Of a stretch of 64,000 bases of DNA, positions 58,201 through 64,000 are shown piece after piece (position 1 is the first letter of the stretch; every line of letters begins with the position of its first letter). A program made the translations under genes and the position numbers. Below the pieces are notes generated by a model. That model did not search any database. It was not told where the DNA came from and saw nothing but the letters and a program-made list of their open reading frames with translations. Source of the stretch: Onthophagus taurus (lineage: Eukaryota; Arthropoda; Insecta; Coleoptera; Scarabaeidae); the NCBI RefSeq assembly GCF_036711975.1, contig NC_091966.1:7819501-7883500 (forward strand), given 5' to 3'.

Positions 58201-59044
58201 AAACATCGAAGCCATTTCTCTGCTATGACCAAACGGGTCGATTTGCCATCCAACTTTCGGTATTCCGCAAGCACCGAAGGTTTCGTTCAATTTCCTTAAT
58301 CCCCAAGTAAATTGGTCAATTGTCGATTGATAATGAGTGGCTGCCTCGTCATTCATACTCCAACCTCCTCCAATAAACTCTAATTGACCGTTATTAACAA
58401 ACTTCTTCACGTTGTGTTTCATGAAATCGTGCTGTTTCATCCACCATTTCCAAAAGAAAGCAGTTTCGACGTAAATGAAACGTCTATCTTTATTTTTACG
58501 TAATGAATCCATCACTGAATCTAATATGTATTGAACACCCGCTTTTTGAATATCTTGTTTACCTTTAAATATTTAAATTTATGAATTTATTTTTAAATTT
58601 TAAGTGGTTATTTTATCTTACTGCCGTAATAATATTGATCAACCGTTTTTAACCATCCAACATCATCATGAGTATGTGGTACTATATGAACGTTTATCAT
58701 TCCAGGTTTTGTTTTATGACAAGACTAAATAAAGAGAAAAAAAAGACCTTGAAAGGTAGCAACATAAAGGTCAATTAAAGTTTTATCCCATAAATTAAAA
58801 AAAAAAATAAATAGTGATCATATAAATATTTTCATTCTAAAGTATCAAAGACCACAACAAAAGAGAACTAATTAAATTGATAACATTATATAAATAGAAT
58901 TAATTATCGTTTAGTCAACTATTTTGTGTTATTATTTCGTTATTAATTTTTAAGATTTGTTACCTCATATCCGCACTTATCAGAGGGAATCCAATGGCCA
59001 TACACTTGAAACACAAAAAACATGAGAGTTAATAAAAACCTCAT
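52232..59044 (-). CDS. MAN2B1: Lysosomal α-mannosidase C (GH38) with duplicated exon 5
   Basis: Thirteen exons plus one alternative give 1047 residues in phase: 58964-59044, 58622-58724, 58089-58562, 56911-57047, then 56727-56860 or 56565-56698, then 56235-56466, 55984-56183, 55594-55811, 55336-55532, 53422-53756, 52844-53372, 52639-52788, 52232-52585. The signal peptide is [16 protein letters not shown]. Zinc motif [18 protein letters not shown], nucleophile [16 protein letters not shown] and zinc His in [15 protein letters not shown] are all canonical. Exon 5 exists twice and includes the MGxDF acid/base segment. If both copies were included the frame would shift. The C-terminus is longer than in A ([18 protein letters not shown]). 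Introns hold a 181-bp tandem repeat and a pogo-type element. First gene of the three in transcription direction. Confidence 0.94.
54620..55215. repeat. Tandem repeat of ~181 bp in an α-mannosidase C intron
   Basis: About 3.3 units. Markers TCTATGATAGAGTCTGTTTA and AATCACTTTTAGTTCTTGAG recur at 54801, 54982 and 55149, with a partial unit from about 54628. Units differ by small indels (the last spacing is 167 bp). Non-coding. Confidence 0.85.
56565..56860 (-). other. Tandem alternative exons 5a/5b of α-mannosidase C
   Basis: Exon 5a (56727-56860) encodes [20 protein letters not shown] and continues with [20 protein letters not shown]. Exon 5b (56565-56698) encodes [20 protein letters not shown] and continues with [20 protein letters not shown]. 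Both are 134 nt, enter at phase 0 and leave at phase 2, and have AG acceptors and GT donors. They agree at 25 of 44 complete codons. The gap between them (56699-56726) is 28 nt, too short for a normal intron. Genes A and B have only one exon here. Confidence 0.85.
57192..58072. mobile_element. Non-autonomous pogo/Tigger-type element with nested repeat
   Basis: The left end CAGTGAAACCTCGATATAAG resembles the known pogo/Tigger terminus. The right end (CGTTATATCGAAGTTATA) is its eroded mirror, with CGGACCTCG continuing inward. No transposase lies within; instead a CTAG-type palindromic array (57360-57890) occupies the middle. Located in α-mannosidase C between exons 3 and 4. Confidence 0.6.
57360..57890. 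repeat. CTAG-rich palindromic array, third site
   Basis: Same vocabulary as 39665-40790: GCGGCTAAACCCAAATGATT, CTAGTGTTAGTTCTAG-type runs, and the spacer word CAATCTAACGCTGAATAACA. It has at least two hairpins of about 100 bp. More eroded than the array at 39.7 kb. Confidence 0.85.
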
Positions 59045-59559
59045 GTTCACAGCGTCTTGGCTCGAACTGTGCTCGTAATAAAACTTAACGGACGTTTATA
59101 AGTGATAATAACGCGCAGTGCACCGCCTTCCGTTGTTAACTGAAAGAGAATTGACCGGCAAAGTGCTAGATATACGATACTCGTGACTGTTGAAACAGTT
59201 CCGCAAAAAGCTGATAGGACGAAACCAATCGTCAGAAGTCAAAACAATTTCATATCTTTCTTGTACTAGCGATATTTTTAATACTAAAATTTATTATGTT
59301 GTGCGTTTTAAGTTAAACATTTTCCTTACATATTTGGTTCTGTGATAAAAACAGGAATTTGTTTGTTATAAATCTATTTATAAATTTTGGTCAATACAAA
59401 TAAATACGAAATCTCTTTTCTGTTGTATATACAAATAAATTTGAGAGATTTTGATATGGATATACTTAATAACTTGAATTTTGGAATTGTCATTTGTAGG
59501 CGACGTCATTTGTTGGCCTAAAAAATAAATTTATTAATATTAAGATCTGTATTCATAAA

Positions 59560-59700
59560 TAATAGTTGGGTACCGTTGATAATACTATCACTGATATTAG
59601 AAGAATGAGGATTACTGTTAATAGAACTGCCACTAGAGCTGTAAGCCTTTTTTCGCAGGGTGTCCACTTTGATTTACAACAATATTGCTCTTGTTGAACT
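59560..59700 (-). CDS. Candidate orphan exon of a neprilysin-like (M13) protease
   Basis: On the minus strand an AG acceptor precedes a frame reading VQQEQYCCKSKWTPCEKRLT followed by the hydrophobic helix ALVAVLLTVILILLISVIVL. This is the layout of the short cytoplasmic tail plus single membrane helix at the start of neprilysin/endothelin-converting-enzyme proteins, including the CC-K/R-W...EKRL lead-in. A possible GT donor (ACG|GTACCC) follows the helix. No catalytic exon (HExxH) is visible downstream, where the α-mannosidase genes lie. It may be a remnant, or the rest may lie outside the window with the α-mannosidases nested in its intron. 59045-59559 and 59701-60465 show nothing else. Confidence 0.35.
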
Positions 59701-60465
59701 CTAAAATCATAAATAAAAAATTAAAATTATTTATTGTATTTATGTATTAATTATTTAATGAATCATGTAATTTGATGACTAAGTTTTTATTAATGTTTAT
59801 GTAATGATAAATCTGGTGCTTTATCTTATTTATTTATGAGTCGGGTATGAAACCATCAGGTTAAACCATTTTCTATTCCTAATTCTAAATTATTATAACT
59901 ATAATCTAAGTATTCATAAAGGTTTACACAAAAATTTAAATAATGCAAGTTCTCTCACGAGTGTTTGACATTTATGTATAAGTATTTTTAACATAATTTT
60001 ATGGGCAAGTTGCGTATGGCATAGCTGAAAGTTCTATAAGTAAATAAAATAGTAACGTTTTAACTTAAAACTATTAATAAAATTAAATTGTTTTCATGAT
60101 GATATACAATGTTTTGTATGGCACAAAATATCTATTGATACATAATGAAACATTAGATTGAAAAAGATAGTAATAGGTTACACAATTTCATTGAAAATTC
60201 CCCCAAAATGTTTCATTTTTCAATTACAAATCACTTCGGAGAAAATTCTTTTTTAATCTCTTTTCTCAAAAAACATTAAATTGATTATGATTTTTTTATA
60301 GAACACTGATAGATCAATATCAATTGCAAAACGTTCATCGATAAATGACGCATTATTAAAAAAACATAGTCATTATTGGAACTATCACTGCTTCCTAGTT
60401 GAGGTTACTATAATTATAAATTCTCACAGAAATGAAGAAGTTGCCTCGGAAAATGGACGGACAAA

Positions 60466-61440
60466 GCGAATACATACGCAATGAATAAGAACAGACGTAA
60501 TATCACCAGACTGGCTTGTTGGAACATCACGTCATGGAACGGTAGAGATCAGGATATTATTATCGAGATGGGTTACCAGAAACCAAAAGAACTATATACC
60601 GGAATGGCAAAACAAGAGCATATTCTGCAGTCGGCATACTACTGCACGAAAAATACACACAGAGCATAGACGATGTCGAATACGTAAATGATAGAATACT
60701 GAGAGTATCCATAGAAATCAACCAGACTACAATACACTTCATAAGCACATATGCCCTTGACATATCCAAAAACGTAGAAGAAACAAAAAACTTTGACTCG
60801 GAACTACAAAATACCTAGGAAGCTACACCTAAATACAACGAATCCACTATTAACAACAATGGCGAGCTTTTGATTGATTTCGGCGTTAGGAATGAGCTGA
60901 GAATCAATACTACATACTTCCCGCACAAAATACAGCACAAACATGCTTTCTGCAACACTAGAGGACAACGATCCACGATTGACGTCATAATAGAAGACAA
61001 ACAGAGCCATTACACTTACGCAAATATTAGATGTGAGGGCTCTAATATCAGCCAACCTGGGTACTGACCACAACCTGGTTTTATGCTAAATACTAATGGA
61101 GCGATTAAAAAGAAGCCCATATAGATGGAAAAGTAAAACATTGAAGCAGACTGGAAAATAAACTACAAAACACTCACAGAACAGACGAACGTGAAGTCTG
61201 GCAGCAAATTAAACCAGTGTGTAAGAAGCAGTAAAAGAGTGTATAGGGAAAGGAAGAATGAATATAAACGCCGCCAACCACTTTAAGTCATGCTTTTGCA
61301 AAGAAATAAAAGGATTTATAGAAATAAAAAGGAGTAAGCTACCTATCCTATAAGTAAAAGCTTGCCAAGAGAAGAGGAACGTATGATCTATATATAAGCA
61401 AGAGACACATCAAACGCAGAGATCAAGGCCATCAAGAGAC
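60466..61440 (+). mobile_element. Broken LINE, endonuclease domain (RTE-like)
   Basis: Fragments in plus-strand order: CWNITSWNGRDQDIIIEM, EYVNDRILRVSIEINQTTIH, TINNNGELLIDFGVRNELRI, TTYFPHKIQHKHAFCNTRG and QRSTIDVIIEDKQSHYTYAN. These are the motifs of an APE-type endonuclease of RTE/CR1-like LINEs, although the catalytic middle is partly deleted. Frame changes and stops are frequent. The reverse transcriptase part is not recognisable after about 61150. It could be the same family as the fragment at 41100-41640. Confidence 0.75.
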
Positions 61441-64000
61441 AGTTCGCAAGTGACATGGATCACGATCTTTATGGGGCACACAAAAAAGTGTGTAAGATGC
61501 TAAGATACGGAAAGACATCTAGGCGAGCCACTTTAAACATAGAATTTTCCTCAGTACATTTAATAAGGAGATATGATGAAGAATCGCGAATCCTGATCTC
61601 TTCCCTCATATATTATCACAATTTCATTCTTGCTTGCTTCTACTAGTTAGGAAACTAATCTTGCACCAGACACGAATTGAAAGGAAACCTAAATTATTGA
61701 AAGTGTTGGTGTTACTATTACTTATTTGATCTATCAGAGTATACCCATTAGCAATTTTCTGTTCTTCTTTATTTTACCTCATCCACAATGTAGACTTTCA
61801 TACTAATTGTTCTCTCAGTTCAATTTGCAATCATGATATAGAAAGGTATTTAACGTGATATTGCTTTATTATTTGATAAAGCACTATGTTAGCACTCGGC
61901 TAAATTAATGTGATGATGAATCTATTTCGCATCAAGTTAAATTAACAACATATTAATCAAGGGTTATTATCCGAATTTATGCATAAATACGTCTCTGTGA
62001 TTGGGTTTAATCACAGAAAAACTTATAAACTTATAAAACATGTTTTGAGTATATTTTGATTTGAATTAGATTAAGTTACTAATTTCGTTAAGTTTTCTTG
62101 TTGTCGCATATTTTGATATTCGTCATCGTAAACATATTAGTCATAAGTTGTTTGGTGAATTATTCTGTGTGTACATATTATACAATTATCAAAGATCATA
62201 TCTTCACCATCATATCTATAACTAAATTACGTTTAGAATAGATGTATATACATATTTAGGAACAATAACGTCACCTGTGCTTAAGTACTGGTAATTTAAA
62301 AATTATTTTTCATACTAAATTAGTAATTTTACGACTGTCTAAGATAAACGAAACAGATTGCGTCATGCTTTGATAGGTTTGAAAAACAACAAAATCATCT
62401 GGCAACGGTACACTACAGTTCTATTAGAAACTCAATCACTTGTGCCTGAGCTATAAAACATACGAAAATAATTCTTATTAAATACGATAGCGGGAGTTTT
62501 TTGATTGTTGCATGTATATCTCTGCTTATCCACTAGACACTAGACTATTATGTAAACGTGAAGTCAACCTCGGTTACTAGTTTTGTCAATGGGGAAGGTT
62601 TGCAAGGCATCCATCTTGAGTGTACTCATTGACGTTGAAAGTGTTCTTATGAAAAACTACTTTTTACCAGTTCCAAAATAAACAGAGTAACCCAACTTCA
62701 ATATAAGCCAATGTAACTGTGGATCAAGTCAGTCCTACGTAAGCTCAACATATCATAGTTTAAATTTAATGCACAACCAAATCAACCCAACCCCACATCA
62801 AACCATTCCAAGACATGCGAAGTCTCGACTTCAAGGTCCCAATATGACTTTTATCTGCAGGTCTGCTATAACTTTAGTGATGTTACTTCTTTATAGTGCT
62901 ATTTCTGGATATTTATTCTGCATTCGTTTGATAGTATGCCGATATTTTCTGGATAATATGTCGACTGATTAATCGATATTCTTTATCAGTTTAGTGGTTT
63001 GCTGAATGGGGACCGATGGTTTTGCTAATTTGGAGTTTGATTTCAAAAGGACACAGTTTCAGAACACAGTTTTGGCATACACAAATTCATCTATATCTAC
63101 GATATTCCCCTTGATAGTCCCAAAAGTGTTATATTAGACAACTAAGATAAATGTTAAGCGTATTATGTCATTAACGTTATTTAGATATCGTCGCCCTAAA
63201 CCTATGTACGATGTATATTGATTATGGTTGTTGTTGTTCTATTACGCATCCATATATTAGCTTCACATCATCCATCTACTTTGGTTTCATAGTTATTCAT
63301 GGAACCTTTATATATATATATTGTGGTACACAAGTACCTCTATCACATGAGACTTGTTAACAACATCAAACAAAATTGGCAAACATTCGCAAAATTTAGC
63401 AAAACATCTGTGTGTTTACTTCAAGATGAGATACAAGGGGATAGAACCCAGGTGTGCAGGTGTTTTTCGATGCCAAACAAAAACTTGATAGCAAACACAT
63501 GTGATGACGATAAAAAATAATTCAGGTGTTATAGATTGTTAAAATTGAGTTTGATTAATTTTTTGTCAATATTATGAATTATTTAATTTGCCAGTTTTAC
63601 GCTTATCATTATTTGATTTGATGAATTATGATACTAAAAGACAATGGGGTGACATAAAAGGTCAATTTGATCAAAAGTATTAATAATGTTGTGCATCCAT
63701 TCGGCATTTTGATAAAATTTCATGTCAAATGTTATGAGATCGATTTAAGAAGAAATCAAACAGAACTTTTATTATTAGAGAACAGTCTTATATCTTCAAT
63801 AAATTATACCTCATTTATAAATAATAATTAAAGATCAATAAATTAATATTAAGCGATTTACTAAAATTTAATTATTACGATATTTTATTATAAAATTATG
63901 TTACAAGTGGCGGATATTGTAAATTGGATAATAATCTTAAACAGTTTATTAATTGCTTGCGGGAATATATTGCGTGATTGCATGATATTTACCAGCCACT
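61441..64000. other. No recognisable gene
   Basis: AT-rich sequence with only short frames, none with recognisable motifs, splice-linked structure or obvious repeats. Confidence 0.4.

Noticed and set aside
63299-63520. 73-codon plus-strand frame near the window end
   Set aside because: No motif, no signal peptide and AT-rich composition like the surrounding non-coding sequence.

Overview
The window is AT-rich nuclear DNA from an insect. Genes have many short introns, most with GT-AG ends, and are separated by dense transposon debris. The gene set (insect-type CSαβ defensins, a BEL-Pao element, a tandem array of lysosomal α-mannosidases) and the style of the repeats suggest a beetle. That placement is inference; no gene here proves the order. 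No rRNA, tRNA or CRISPR array was seen.

Layout. 0-7 kb holds decayed pogo/Tigger and hAT transposases and short tandem duplications. A two-exon RNase H2 subunit C gene lies at 7.1-7.5 kb. From about 8 to 24.3 kb there is a duplicated block. Each unit has a plus-strand defensin-like gene (type I, with an hAT fossil in its intron), a convergent minus-strand defensin-like gene (type II), and the 3' part of a long coiled-coil gene. In the second unit a young BEL-Pao retrotransposon with indistinguishable LTRs and a 5-bp target duplication (16273-22755) sits between the two convergent genes. The second unit's type II copy is degraded, and its coiled-coil gene (23.5-26.9 kb, 837 residues, N-terminal MGN) is the complete parent of the fragment in unit 1. 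From 27 to 32.5 kb there is a minisatellite and a MITE but no clear gene. Prefoldin subunit 6 and a DNAJB12/14-type ER J-protein are divergently arranged at 32.5-38.5 kb, the latter with a repeat-filled intron.

From 39.0 to 59.0 kb, three GH38 lysosomal α-mannosidase genes run head to tail on the minus strand. I call them A, B and C. A and C could be assembled exon by exon into continuous frames of 995 and 1047 codons. All three keep the zinc and nucleophile motifs. The most interesting feature is in gene C: the exon carrying the predicted catalytic acid/base Asp is present twice in tandem. The two copies have the same length (134 nt) and phase and are separated by only 28 nt, which is the expected architecture of mutually exclusive alternative exons. 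Gene A has two apparent GC-AG introns, one of them absent from B and C. Beyond 59 kb there is one neprilysin-like transmembrane exon candidate, a broken LINE, and no recognisable gene to the end.

Functionally the window combines an immune-peptide cluster, a lysosomal glycan-degradation cluster, and housekeeping genes (RNase H2, prefoldin, J-protein). A distinctive CTAG-rich palindromic repeat family appears at three places, at about 36.7, 39.7-40.8 and 57.4-57.9 kb.
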